Assembly (NCBI GenBank): GCA_036936605.1
Contig: JAUPFV010000005.1
Coordinates: 74,536,885 to 74,600,884 of the forward strand
Direction: 5' to 3'
From: Limnanthes douglasii subsp. nivea
Lineage: Eukaryota > Streptophyta > Magnoliopsida > Brassicales > Limnanthaceae
Length of the DNA: 64,000 nucleotides
How positions within the stretch are numbered: the stretch's first letter is position 1; the number at the start of each line of letters is the position of its first letter. The notes beneath the pieces are model-generated. The model saw only the letters and a list, made by a program, of their open reading frames with translations. It was not told where the DNA came from and did no database searches. A program made the position numbers and the translations under genes. Of this stretch, positions 47,395-58,649 are shown piece by piece.

Positions 47395-47763
47395 TATGCC
47401 TTACGCTTTTCCTTTGTAGGATTCGATTTCGAAACACTCATGGATTCTTTGTCAGATTTTGAATCTGAAGAGTTCGATTCACTTGATTTTGATTCACCCG
47501 ATTTTGATTCACCCGATTTTGATTCACCCGATTCAGTCCCTTCAACGTAATTAGTTTTCTTAGAACAACTATTTTTGTCTTCGTATTTTATCGGATTCTT
47601 CCTTACTGGATGAGGATCCTTCCATACCGGTTCCCTCCGTGCTAGAATTGGTTTTAGAACTTGGAATCATGTGTATAAAGAAATTTGTGTTTATATAAGA
47701 GAGAAAAAAAACAGAGGTAATCCATTTTAAGAAAACGTTATTATATAAATTTTTTTGTTTCAT
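47395..47763 (-). pseudogene. Ser/Asp-rich coding remnant with 18-bp repeats
   Basis: The minus strand from 47763 reads a short hydrophobic start, then a Ser-rich stretch (SSKTNSSTEGTGMEGSSSSK), a frameshift near 47585, and TESGESKSGESKSGESKSSE followed by SNSSDSKSDKESMSVSK and a basic end (KEKRKAYYNLKPKDFKKAK). The SGESK units come from a perfect 18-bp tandem repeat (about 47478-47530). No family recognised; phosphosite-like acidic Ser repeats suggest a disordered protein. It could be part of a decayed element or a host gene. Confidence 0.4.
47478..47532 (+). repeat. 18-bp tandem repeat
   Basis: TTTTGATTCACCCGA(TTT) repeated three times perfectly, with degenerate edges. Confidence 0.9.
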
Positions 47764-49797
47764 ATAAGAGAGAAAGAAACATAGGTAATCTATTGTAAGA
47801 AAGCGTCACTGTATAAGAGAAAAAATGTTAGTGTGTAAAGAAATATAGAGAGAATGAAATAGAGGTACAAAATGTTTTATATAATTAACTAAGGGTATTT
47901 AGGTATTATTAGGTCTTAGATGATAAATATTTGATTGAATTGAGTCTTTCTAAGAGATACATGAATATATGGATAGTAAGTGGATAATACTTTTGCTTTT
48001 GGGTCTTAAATGATACTAAACCCTTTATTTTATCATATTATTTGGTCGTAAAATATATTTTATATTTTTACAAGTTTTTTAGAATATATATTTTTATAAT
48101 AAATTAACATTATTTTTTTAAAGATATTAAGTTTTTTTCTTAAAATTGGATCATTTTAATAAAAATTTCACATATCCAATATTATTGTGATATTTTTTAA
48201 TTTTTTTTTAATAGTTCCAAAATCATGAAATTATTAATACTAATATGTTTGAGATGGTAAATGATGTGTTATGGTATTATTTTATATAATTTACACAATA
48301 TTGTTTTATATGTTCTATTTTTGTAAAAAAACAATTATATAACTTTTGACTATATAAGAACAATGTTTTATATTCTATGTTGATGCTAAGTATGTCAATA
48401 GCCACAATCTGATGATAGATGGAGGTTTTACTCCTTTAAGATTTTATTATTCCCTTAACGAGATCAAGTTCAATAAAAATGTCTCTTGTTAAATGATATA
48501 TATGTTTCAAACTTGTAGGATTTCGAATTATCGATGTAGGAAAATCGAATCGATGTTTCGATGTTCCTCATACTCTTCGACGAGGTATTATCATTTCATT
48601 ATCGGGTCAATATTGTTCGATGATTTTGTGAATGCAACTCGTCATCACTTTTTTCTATGATTAGGTTTATAAGACCTTAGCGCTAGCTACTCTTACCAAT
48701 TACTGATCTTAATTTGGTTTCAGCTATTTTTTAGTAACTCCACCGTGACATATTCAGAAGGCTCGACCTTTTAACATAGACGAAGTAGTACCAACCTTTT
48801 TTGTGGTATATATGTTGACTTAATATTGTATCTATAAAAAGTTAACGAGGGTTACTGATGTTTCTGTGTCTCCTAGTGCTTTTCCCTTTACTGAGATGTC
48901 TATATATTTTGTTGTAAATGATATTCAACGGTATCAGTGAAATAATGGCTAAAATACAGATTTTGTTAGACGAATTGTTACTTATGCAGCGAGGTAAAAA
49001 ACTATATTCGTTTATACATTTTGAACAGTTTTAAAATACAAAAGCATATAGTTATGCAGTTGTTATTGTGCTATATACTTGGAGCTGAAATGAGTTATCT
49101 TGCTTCAAGTACCTTGTAATGTTATTTTGTAAGTTTTACTGTAGCTACCGATATTTGTGTCAAACTGTCTCCAACCCAATTCATCTTCGACACGTAAGTG
49201 ATTTAATCAAATTTTGATAAGTTTTTTTTAATATTTTTAACTCATTTAGTGTGAATATAAAAATTTATTTAGAAGCTCGGAAAATGCATGAAATCATGTA
49301 GAGCTTTAGTTGATCTTTTCTGATTTCATCTTTGGTTTTTAAATGTGATTTAATTGATTCCATTAAGTTGAATTTTAACTTTTTGTACTTCTAGTTCGAA
49401 CCGATCTGACTTTTTGATTTGAGATGTAGTTAATCAGGGTTATTTTTGTTAAGCAACTCACGTTTTCTTTAAAATGAAACATTAAAATCTTTATTGTGTT
49501 GATGATTTTTTACCAACAACTATTTTTCATATTATTTTGTTGGCCTAGCTGCATATTTAGTTTTTGTGTGTCTAATTATGAATTGTACATATCCCATGAT
49601 GTACGTGTCTCAATATCCCATGATGTACGTGTATTAGTAAGTACAACATATTTCTTTTATCTGAAAATAAAAAATGTATTGTCATTATGTGTTCAGTCCT
49701 CATATTTTGTTTCTCTAGTAAATGTATTGTGTAAATCTTCAATCCTTAATGTTTTATATTTTTACTTGTTACCTTTAGCTTTATATTTTTTCCTGTA
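47764..49797. other. AT-rich stretch, no gene recognised
   Basis: Around 47700-47860 'ATATAAGAGAGAAA' blocks recur three times. At 49585-49635 'CATGATGTACGTGT' is duplicated in a plus-strand frame (49496-49798) that is otherwise hydrophobic and unrecognised. Nothing else supportable. Confidence 0.4.
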
Positions 49798-50072
49798 AAA
49801 AAGGTCCCTAAGAAATAAAAAAATTGATCCTCGAAAGGGGGAAAACAAAGGTTCTTGACCTAGAAACAAAAAAACGATCCTTTACGTAGAAAATAAAAGA
49901 TCCTCGAGCTAAAAAAACAAAGGGGTCCTCAACATAGAAGATAAAAAAGAGGCATCGACATAAAGAAAGGGTCCTCGACCTAGAACGAAAAAAAAGTCCT
50001 CGGCCTAGAAGAAAAAACGGTCTTCGACCTAAATAAAAAAAAGGTCCACGACCTAGAAGGGAAAAAAGGTTC
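49798..50072 (+). repeat. About 27-bp purine-rich minisatellite
   Basis: About 10 imperfect copies of GGTCCTCGACCTAGAA plus an A-rich spacer (GAAAAAAA). Core and spacer length vary. Confidence 0.85.
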
Positions 50073-50452
50073 CAACATTATTTGGGCAACATTAGATATT
50101 CGTTATTCTTTTATCTAAATGATCTTTATCAACATATGTTGGGCTACACTAGATTTTTGTTACTTATAAACTCAACTGTAATTTCCAACATCTCACATTT
50201 AAAGGTTCCAACATTAGTTGATCATGCTTGAAGGTTCCCGATGTTGTAATTTTTTATATCTCTCTTTTGGAACTACAAGTCTCTGGCCATGGTATTTTAT
50301 TTGTTTACGACTTTATCAAAATTAGTATTTTTTTAAAATATTTTTATCATGGTATTAGTTTTCCATGTAAAGTCACGTACATATTAAAATCTGAAGCGAC
50401 CTTGAAAATAGTTATCCTTTAAAATTTTAGCAAGGATCAGGGTGGCTACTCG
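50073..50452. other. Unassigned AT-rich stretch
   Basis: 'GGTTCCAACATTA' occurs twice. A small plus-strand frame (50228-50422) has no family pattern. Confidence 0.35.
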
Positions 50453-50805
50453 TCTTTTTTTGATACAGAGTAAACGTAGAGAAGCCAATATAGGGATAAC
50501 TCTAATTTTATTTATTAAAATTCAACTCCCTTATATAGTAACAAAGTCTGTTTAAATAAGGGTTCGAATGAAAACCCTACTACGAAAATTACAAAAATGC
50601 CCAAAAGTAATAAAAGTTCAAAATAACATAGTAAATGACTCTGAATGCCCAAAAAACATCATATGTCACGAGCATAGCTGGTGACTTCAACTCGTGGCGT
50701 CGTTCCCTTAGAAATAAGGTGCTGTAGGTCAATTCGCTGCATTCTTTGGGTGATCGCCTGTCTTCATAAATTCTAGCACTAATCTGTTTGCATCATTTTT
50801 AGTCC
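50453..50805 (-). repeat. Dispersed LTR-like repeat B, copy 2
   Basis: Inverse copy of 14868-15237; see that entry. Here the sequence lies directly downstream (on the minus strand) of the open frame 51095-50844. Confidence 0.6.
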
Positions 50806-50843
50806 ACGATGAGTTTAACCTGAGACAAATTTAAAAATAATAG

Positions 50844-51640
50844 TCACTTAAACCATTGAGCTAGAAATCGGTTGGCAACATGATCAGAGATAAGATTATC
50901 CGACCCATGCCATTTTAGACTACAAGGTTTGCTGTAGTCTGGTGCAAATGTAAAAATAAAATCTAAAGCAACGACAATATTAGTCCAAGGAAAATAAAAT
51001 CTGAAGCTAGCATTACCTTCGGCATCCACCATATCATCATCATCAAACTTAGGTTCGTCTCTTATTTCTTTCTCAAACTCGTAGGCCACATCCATTAGTA
51101 TTTTCCCTTTTCACACCTTCCTCCACAAAATACCTGATCTACTTAGGATACATCTTATGGAACCAAGAACCATACTTGACATGAAAAAACCCTTTAGGTA
51201 GAATCACTCATCATAAGCTTATTTGTTTCATCCGTCAAAGATTTTTTCTTTGAAGATTTGTCATCCTCCTAAGCTTTCGTCTTAGGAAGTTCTGATTTGG
51301 CTACCTTTATCTTTAGTTCATACACCTTCGGTATGCATGATTATTTCTTTAGATTTTAATTTCTTGACATTTTCTTGAATGTTATCTACTTTACCCCTTA
51401 AAACTATGCTATATCAATCAACTCTCTAAAGTTTAAGATGAGTGGTTGATTCACTCTTGAGCTTTACTTCGAAATCTACGTTATCCTTGACATACTTGAT
51501 CGGAGCTTTCATAAGACTTAAGAAATCTAGAAGTTCCATGTTGTTCTCTTCGTCTAGTTTTTGGATGATCTCGAATGTATTGTATGTAGCATATATAAGT
51601 GAACGGGTGAGAGATGAGATTCATTCAAACAATAGGTAAA
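50844..51640 (-). pseudogene. Unidentified minus-strand coding remnant
   Basis: An 83-codon frame (51095-50844) has an acidic start (EKEIRDEPKFDDDDMVDAEG) and a Trp/Phe-rich rest. Upstream on the same strand, broken frames include 'FHVKYGSWFHKMYPK' near 51160 and 'EENNMELLDFLSLMKAPIKY' near 51500. Composition looks like genuine coding sequence with stops. I do not recognise the family. The adjacent LTR-like repeat suggests an internal part of an unclassified retroelement. Confidence 0.4.
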
Positions 51641-51880
51641 TATTTACTCCCTAAACTCTAAAGAATATTATTTCAAAGGTAAACGGAACTTGTCAGATGT
51701 AGGCCTCCACTAAGAAATAACTAGAAGACAAGGAAGTAGTCTTTGAGTTACTAGTATATTGGGGCTAAAAATTACCATTAGTCCCTATTGTTTCGCGTTT
51801 ATCTCAAACTAGTCTTTTTTTATTTCACTTTTATCTCCTACTAGTCCCCTGTGTTTTAAAACATTTCATGTTTAGTCCTC

Positions 51881-52396
51881 TGGTGGCGACTGGTTTGTAA
51901 ACACAGTCGTCGGCTGTAGAAATCAAGATGAAGAAGACAAGATAACCGATGGATAGTTCTAACCCTAGGTTAGATTAAAGGAGACTTTAAAGAAAATCAA
52001 AATTGTATTCAAAAAAGTCTGCGGCAAAACTAGGGTTTGAGAGCCTTTTATAGAAGTGCTCGAAACCCTAGCCCAAAATTACAACTTTTTTTCTTATGCA
52101 ATAAAATAAAGCCCAGCCCAATTTCAAAGCGATTGGAGCTGGTTAAGTATTTTAATAAAATCTAAATATAAAAGGAAAATGTAGAAAATTTACTAAAACA
52201 GCAAAACGAGGGTTTAAACGACTAAATTTAGGGCCTGGACTTCATCACTTTGTGATGCTTTCGAAAATTGTTGGGCTTCTCGACGCGTTCGATTTGAGTG
52301 GTCGCATCACCTAATTCTGATATCTGGGCCCCAAATAAAGCCTGTTTCCGTTTGTCCAAAAGGGCCATATAGTCATGGGCTTGTGCAACTACATCA
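51881..52396 (-). repeat. CRM element 3' LTR
   Basis: 516 bp. Its first 170 bp or so in element orientation encode the end of pol (stop at 52228-52230). The purine tract GGGGAGGA precedes it. Confidence 0.92.
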
Positions 52397-53460
52397 TCCT
52401 CCCCTTTTTCGGAAGAATTCGCCCACGAATTCTCAGCTTCATCATCCTCAGCAGCAGCGGTAAATGGCACCAAGTGCTTCACGTTGAAAACGTTATGGGT
52501 CTTCATATGGCTGGGTAGTTTCAACCTGTATGCATTGGGATTAATCTTTTCAATAATTTCAAACGGACCCACCTTCCTTGCAGCCAACTTGTTGTACTCG
52601 TGTGCAGGATAGCGATCCCTGGTCAAAACAGCCCATACAAAGTCTCCTACTGCAAACTCCATCAGGCGGCGCTTCTTATCTGCGGCAATCTTGTACTTCT
52701 GTGTTGTTTCCTCCAGGTGTTTGCGGGTGTTCGCATGGATCTCCCATAGATCAGCAATGGCGTTCTCGACCTTAGTTGGGACCTTATCAAACGTTGGGAA
52801 AGCTAAGTCCATAGGACCCCGCGGGTTATAACCATAGACTACCATGAAGGGACTATACCCAATACTGCGCTTGTGGTGCCTGTTGTAGGCAAACTCAACA
52901 TGATAAAGACGAGAATCCCATGCTTTCAAGTTCCCAGAGACCTCTGTGCGTAACATGTTGCCTAACGTTCGATTAGTTACCTCGGTTTGGCCGTCTGTCT
53001 GCGGGTGATATGCGCTGCTAAAACTCAGCTTCGTGTTTGTGAGGCGCCACAAACTCCTCCAAAAATTCCCCACAAACCGCGCATCGCGATCAGAAACGAT
53101 ATTCAAGGGTAGACCATGTAAGCGGTAGACCTCATGAAAGTATAAATTAGCAACATTCACATCATCTGTGGTTTACTTGCAGACAATAAAGTGGGCCATC
53201 TTAGAAAACCTGTCAACCACTACAAAAATAGAATCGTTACCTCTATGTGTTCTTGGCAGCCCAGAGATGAAATCCATGCTGACGCTTCGCCATGGTCCTT
53301 CCAATATTGGGAGTGGTAGGTATAGACCTGCGTTGGAGGATGTACCTTTTGCCACCTGGCAAACCCGACAACCAGCTACAAAACGGATAACATCTCGCCT
53401 CAAATGCGGCCAGAAGAACTCACTGGATACAGAGTGAAGGGTTTGATCTCTACCCCATGC
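52228..53460 (-). pseudogene. CRM element integrase
   Basis: The zinc-binding part starts near 53490 (ERHNEGH) and, after a one-base deletion near 53453, continues with AGCRVCQVAKG. The core has the three catalytic acidics in MDFISGLPRTHRG (about 53270), NIVSDRDARFVG (about 53090) and TDGQTEVTNRTLG (about 52985). The stop at 53173-53175 lies between the first and second. The C-terminal part (FAVGDFVWAVLTRDR, KLPSHMKTHNVFNVKHLVPF) ends in an acidic and helical tail (EDDEAENSWANSSEKGEDD..., RKQALFGAQISELGD) that reads into the LTR. In CRM elements this tail is linked to centromere targeting. Only one stop and one frameshift separate it from an open frame. Confidence 0.88.
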
Positions 53461-54050
53461 CCCTCGTTATGTCTCTCCTGTACAATCAGTAATCTCAAAC
53501 TACCCTCAGGAACACAAAGTAAATTACCTTTGAAGAGGTAACCGTTGCTCACTGCAAAATCTTTTCTCAAACCTGCGCTGACGTCCTCTAGAATATGACC
53601 AAAATATGGATCGATAGCCAGTAGATCCTTCATCATCTCGAATCCCACAACTTCTCCTTCCATACGAATCATCATGCTGCGTCGGCTCAAAGCATCAGCT
53701 ACGCGGTTAACTGTCCCCGAAGTATGCTCAATGGAAAAGGTAAATTGTTGCGTAAATGCTGCCCAACGTGCATGGCGGGAAGAGAGTTTCTCCTGATTCT
53801 GCAGATGTTTTAAGGCATCATGATCGGTGTACAGGACAAAGTCATTGTAGGCCAAGTAGGAACTCTATTGCTTCAAAGCTCGTACAACTGCATAGAACTC
53901 CTTGTCATAGGTGCTGTAGTTAAGTTTAGCTCCACTTAACTTTTCGCTGAAGTATGCTACAGGACGACCTTGTTGGCTGAGTACAGCGCCAATGCCCAAT
54001 CCGGACGCATCACAATGCAGTTCAAATCCTGTAGAAAAGTCAGGTAAAAA
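53461..54050 (-). pseudogene. CRM element RNase H
   Basis: The domain begins after a one-base insertion in an A/T run near 54046-54050: [20 protein letters not shown], then [19 protein letters not shown] stop follows (53865-53867, where Trp TGG is usual), then YTDHDALKHLQNQ and VADALSRR. RNase H removes the RNA template during reverse transcription. All expected motifs are readable. A linker to the integrase (53640-53490) is conserved in frame. Confidence 0.85.
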
Positions 54051-54903
54051 CCAGAATCGGTGTAGTGGTCAGTCTTACCTTGATTATCTCAAACGCTTTA
54101 GCTGCTTCAGGGGTCCAGCAGAATGTCTTGCCCTTCATACACTCTGTAATGGGAGCCATAACAGTGCTGAAGTTATGTAAGAACCGTCTGTAAAAAGAGA
54201 CCAATCCGTGAAAAGAGCGGACTTCAGTGATGGAAGTAGGAATAAGCGAGTCTCGCACGGCTTCTACTTTCGACTGATCCACTGAAAGCCCATCTTTTGA
54301 CACAACATACCCTAGGAAGACGACCAAATCTGTCATAAAACAACACTTATCGAGTCCTCCATAAAACTTCTCTCGCCTCAAAACAACCAACACCTCGCGT
54401 AAGTGCTGGAGATGCAGCTCTTCCGTGGTACTATAAATAAGAATATCATCAAAGTACACAACAAGAAATTTTCCGATGAATGGGCGAAATACTTGGTTCA
54501 TAACCCGCATGAACATGCTAGGAGCGTTAGAAAGACCGAATGGCATTACCATCCATTCAAACAGACCTTCTCGGATCTTGAAGGCTGTTTTCCACTCATC
54601 CCCCATACGAATACGAATCTGGTGGTATCCGCTCTTCAAATCCAGCTTCGTAAACACAGTAGCACCATTCAATTGATCCAGTAAATCATCAAGGCGAGGA
54701 ATAGGAAACCGATACCTGACTGTAATTTTGTTGATAGCCCGGCTATCCACACACATTCTCATTGAGCCATCCTTCTTTGGTGTTAATAGTGCAGGAAACG
54801 CACAAGGACTAAGACTCTCCCGGATGTGGCCTTTCGTTAACAGTTCCTCCACCTGTCTGCGGAGCTCTTCATGCTCTTTTGGGCTCATCCGATAATGCGG
54901 TCA
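54040..54903 (-). pseudogene. CRM element reverse transcriptase
   Basis: An open frame of 282 codons (54888-54040). It starts just after a TGA stop (54901-54903; CGA Arg is likely the ancestral codon). Blocks in order: [17 protein letters not shown], '[20 protein letters not shown]', [32 protein letters not shown], and the active site [11 protein letters not shown] near 54441-54470. Then [15 protein letters not shown] and '[15 protein letters not shown]'. The catalytic Y-F-D-D is intact. This is the best preserved coding sequence in the window. Confidence 0.92.
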
Positions 54904-55782
54904 GTTTGGTAGACTAGCACCCGGTACAAGGTCAATCTGGTGTTGGATATCTCTCAATGGAGGAAGACCTGTAGGTAAAGTATCGGGAAAGACAACAGAG
55001 AATTCTGCTAAAAGCGGCCGAACTCGCTCAGGTATACCAGCAAATGGATCAGTATTAAATTCTTTAACCACCAAAAGATAGACAATCCCTGTCTCATGAG
55101 CATGTTCTATAAACGCTTTTTGAGCTAGAAAGTTCTTACCCGACTCCTTTGATACTACAAGGGAAGGTTTTGGAGAAACCTCTCTAGTTGGTGTTAATAT
55201 GAACCTGACATTATTCCATATAAAACTGTAGCGGTTCCTCCTACCATCATATGTGACACTTCTGTCATATTGCCATGGTCGGCCTAGCAACAAGTGACAC
55301 GCATCCATCCCAATGACATCGCACCAAGCTTTATCCCTATAGTTACCAACAGAGAAAGATACTAGACATCTTCTAGAGATACTTACCTCACTACCTTTCT
55401 TTAACCAAGCAAGCTTGTAGGGGTTTGGGTGGTCTTCTATTTTCAGGGCTAGTTTCTGGACAACTTCTTCAGAGATAACATTTTCGCAGCTCCCTGAATC
55501 AATAACGAATTTGCATACCTTTCCCCCAATAGTACAAGTCGATTGGAAAATATTGTTCCGTAGCCAATCATCCCCATCACTTTTGGCTTTCGGCGTCAAG
55601 CAGATACGCCTTAGAACCAATGCCTGACCAATATCTCCTCCTGTAACCTGGTCCTCTGGAACCTCATCAACAACATCCTCTGGTTCTTCATCAAACCGCG
55701 GCTCGCCCTCCAGGGAAAAATCAGCAGTGTCAGCGAACAGACCCCTCGGGTGTTGTGGTTGTTGTCGTAATTTTGGACACTA
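54901..55782 (-). pseudogene. CRM element protease and linker
   Basis: After the gag zinc knuckle, whose end holds a TAG stop (55780-55782), the frame is open to 54901. The protease core has CTIGGKVCKFVIDSGSCENV with an intact D-S-G, and GMDACHLLLGRPWQYDRSV. A hinge to RT follows (FPDTLPTGLPPLRDIQHQID). It is in the same frame as gag and RT. The protease cleaves the polyprotein in the particle. Confidence 0.85.
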
Positions 55783-56850
55783 TAAAGCAACGTGCCCTAG
55801 TTCATGACAATGGTAGCACCGGACCTGTGAGGAAGTAACTGTGCGACTAGGGTCCTGCAAATTAGCACTTGTGCGCATAGGAGAAGCAGTTGGCACTCCT
55901 GGGTTAGGGCTTGGAACCGTCCTTTTGGGGAATGTCAATGGATTTGGTCTGGCAGTGTCTCCTCCATAAGGCCTTCGTGAAAGGGCTTTCTCCAGATGCA
56001 GTGCGCGCTGATGTGCTTCAGACACATTCACAGGGTCGAACATATTCAGCTGGTCCTGAAACTGTTGTCGCATCCCCCCTATATAGCGAGATACTAGCTG
56101 ATCTGCTGAATCAGTAATATATACACGGTTTTGTAGCGTGAAAAAATCGTTAGTGTACTCGTCAACAGTCTTTGACCCTTGTTTAAGGTTTTGGAACTGC
56201 TGATACATTATGCGGTTATAGTTATAAGGCAAAAACGCAGCCCTCATGTGCTTGAGAAACTTAGCCCAAGTTGTTATTTTTGTCTTACCGTGCCTTGATC
56301 TGGTCTGCTTGAGCTGTTGCCACCAGGATGCAGCTCGGCCTCGGAACTTAGTTGCAGCCAACTGTACCCGCTTTGCATCCGGAACCTCCTTGAAATCAAG
56401 AACTTCTTCAACTGAGGCGATCCAATCTTAAAACTCCTCCGGTGCAAGACCCCATTGGAACTCTGGGATCTCCAATCTGAATCCAGATTTCCACCGGTTG
56501 TTGGCGTTCAGATCAGAATCTCTCGGTGGCGGCTGCTCAAAGACTTGGTCACGGCAGTCTTGTGGTGAGTATTGACCCCTAACTTGTTCTTGTCGAGGAG
56601 CAAACGGATTCTGCTCGCGGCCGATCTCTCTCTCAGATCCCGACGGCTGGTTGCTCGAACCTGGAGCTCGAAAGTCGTTGGTTTGGTTGTTCAACAGCCT
56701 GTGTAGTGCTTCTTGTACGTCTCTCAACTGATTTCCCAACGAGTGCATCTGTTCACCAACCTGGGATTGGAATTGACCGAATTCATCACGGTCGATCGAT
56801 TCGGTGATCGGAATAGTGGACTTCCCCCGAAAAGATCGTTTTGGCGGCAT
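55780..56850 (-). pseudogene. CRM element gag
   Basis: ATG at 56848-56850 (MPPKRSFRGKST), 33 nt past the primer site. An N-terminal helical part is followed by a TAA stop at 56428-56430 (Leu TTA is expected), then the gag domain 'FRGRAASWWQQLKQTRSR' and YQQFQNLKQGSKTVDEYTND. The zinc knuckle C-Y-H-C-H-E-L-G-H-V-A-L ends in a TAG stop at 55780-55782. Gag builds the virus-like particle. It is in frame with pol, so one polyprotein is expected in the intact ancestor. Confidence 0.88.
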
Positions 56851-56882
56851 ACCGTCGTTACCCACGCCGTAGGAACTCTGAA

Positions 56883-56892
56883 TCTGATACCA
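56883..56892 (-). promoter_or_regulatory. CRM element primer binding site
   Basis: TCTGATACCA, the reverse complement of TGGTATCAGA, 3 nt from the 5' LTR. Confidence 0.88.
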
Positions 56893-56895
56893 ATA

Positions 56896-57411
56896 TGGTG
56901 GCGACTGGTTTTGAAACACAGTCGTCGGCTGTAGAAATCAAGATGAAGAAGACAAGATAACCGATGGATAGTTCTAACCCTAGGTTAGATTAAAGGAGAC
57001 TTTAAAGAAAATCAAAATTGTATTCAAAAAAGTCTGCGGCAAAACTAGGGTTTAAGAGCCTTTTATAGAAGTGCTCGAAACCCTAGCCCAAAATTACAGC
57101 CTTTTTTCTTATGCAATAAAATAAAGCCCAGCCCAATTTCAAAGCGATTGGAGGTGGTTAAGTATTTTAATAAAATCTAAATAAAATAGGAAAATGCAGA
57201 AAATTTACTAAAACAGCAAAACTAGGGTTTAAACGACTAAATTTAGGGCCTGGACTTCATCACTTAGTGATGCTTTCGAAAATTGTTGGACTTCTCGACG
57301 CGTTCGATTTGAGTGGTCGCATCACCTAATTCTGATATCTGGGCCCCAAATAAAGTCTGTTTCCGTTTGTCCAAAAGGGCCATATAGTCATGGGCTTGTG
57401 CAACTACATCA
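56896..57411 (-). repeat. CRM element 5' LTR
   Basis: 516 bp, the same length as the 3' LTR with about 13 mismatches by eye. The second TCCTC target copy follows at 57412. Confidence 0.92.
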
Positions 57412-57780
57412 TCCTCCCCCTTCCCGTACATGTAATCACTTTTATCTGCATCTTCCCGAACAAGAAAGACCCGGAAAGGATGAAGGGAAGCTTTATTTGG
57501 GATGAACTCGCAAGGAGGATCTGTCACGTGGCACCTCAAACAATAGCGTACATTTGGTCTTCCCAATCTTTTTTCAATAATACTCTCCCTTTAAATTTGA
57601 GTATTATTGGCAAAATATTAGGGGATCAAATGTGAGACAAAAGTCTATTATTTGAGCTACCATATGTCAGATCCTAAGCAATTACACTTGTGGGGTGGGG
57701 AATAGTGGGAGACAAAGGTGAATGAAGGGGACTAGTTTGATACAAACACAAAACTTGGGGGATTAGTGGTGATTTTTATT

Positions 57781-58649
57781 AGTACATTGGGCAACAACAT
57801 GAGATATGTCTTGTGTCTACATGGCGGTTCATTTTCGTTTTTGTTTTGTATTTTTCACCTTCAGGATTCCCTGGGGGGGTAGCTAGCTGAAGACTCTAAT
57901 ATGAGGCCTTTAGACCTTCATAAATTTCATTTCTAATGGAATCATATAACCTTGTCGAGCCACTAGCCGCAACGTTGGTCAAATACCCTCCTAAACCGAC
58001 CGAATATTCAGATTCTGTTATATTCTTCTCGGATCCTTAAGCCTCGAAAAGGGCCCTCTGCTTTGTTTTTTTAGAAATGATGATGAATATTTTAACCTTC
58101 ACTCTCTTGTAAAGAATTTGACGTCTAGAATGATGAAATAAATTTTCCAAAGGTAATCCTATAAAAGCAACATGTTATGAAACTATTTTCCTCAACATTC
58201 CGCCGTAAAGTTACTCAAATCTACAAACAAGTCTTTATTATTTAAGCTTGATAAAGTAAAGAGTCGATGAAATCTTACAAACATAAAAAAAATAACAACT
58301 TCTAGAGAAAAGTAAAGAAGAAACTTACAATAAATCAAGCATATAAGGTAAAGTTAGAAGCTTAGAGGCACTCGACCAAGCTTTAGCCCTTACAGTTATT
58401 CTTCCAACTGTTTGGTATTTGGCGAGGGTTACATTTGTTTGAGGATACACCAGACTCTCAAGTACCACTAAAAAAGTGAAGTTCCTCTTCCAATACTTAT
58501 CAGATTCTCGAAGGTCATCCACCACTTTGTATGGGTTTTGGAGAGTTAGATAAAGTTGTAAGAAGATATCAAGTACTTCGTTATAAAATGTATCTTGGAT
58601 ATTAAAGAGGCTACAATGTAAGTCATAATAGTTTACTATATGTTGTTAG
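57781..58649. other. Unassigned stretch
   Basis: No coding pattern. A run of G (CTGGGGGGGTAG near 57889) stands out. It may be the interior of the element whose LTR-like repeat begins at 58650. Confidence 0.35.

Larger units (their letters stand above)
51881..57411 (-). mobile_element. CRM-clade Ty3/gypsy chromovirus (near complete)
   Basis: A 5.5-kb element on the minus strand with two 516-bp LTRs, TGATGTAG...GCCACCA in its own orientation. The target duplication TCCTC is perfect (51876-51880 and 57412-57416). The order is PBS, gag, PR, RT, RH, IN in one polyprotein whose end lies inside the 3' LTR. LTR start TGATG, the protease/linker sequence (IDSGSCENVISEE, 'LLLGRPWQYDR') and pol running into the LTR are traits of the CRM (centromeric retrotransposon) clade. 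Five stops and two frameshifts interrupt it. The LTRs differ at about 13 positions by eye, so the insertion is relatively young. Confidence 0.9.
51764..57780. mobile_element. Palindromic MITE family A, copy 3, split by the CRM element
   Basis: The left part (51764-51880) has GCTAAAAATTACCATTAGTC; the right part (57412-57780) ends GATTAGTGGTGATTTTTATT. AGTATATTGGG (left) and AGTACATTGGG (right) flank it, an 11-bp duplication with one mismatch. Removing the CRM element restores TTTAGTCCTCCCCC, matching the TAGACCCCC and CCTCCTCCCG positions in copies 1 and 2. Confidence 0.78.

Noticed and set aside
54403..54684. 93-codon plus-strand frame
   Set aside because: Shadow of the CRM reverse transcriptase on the minus strand.
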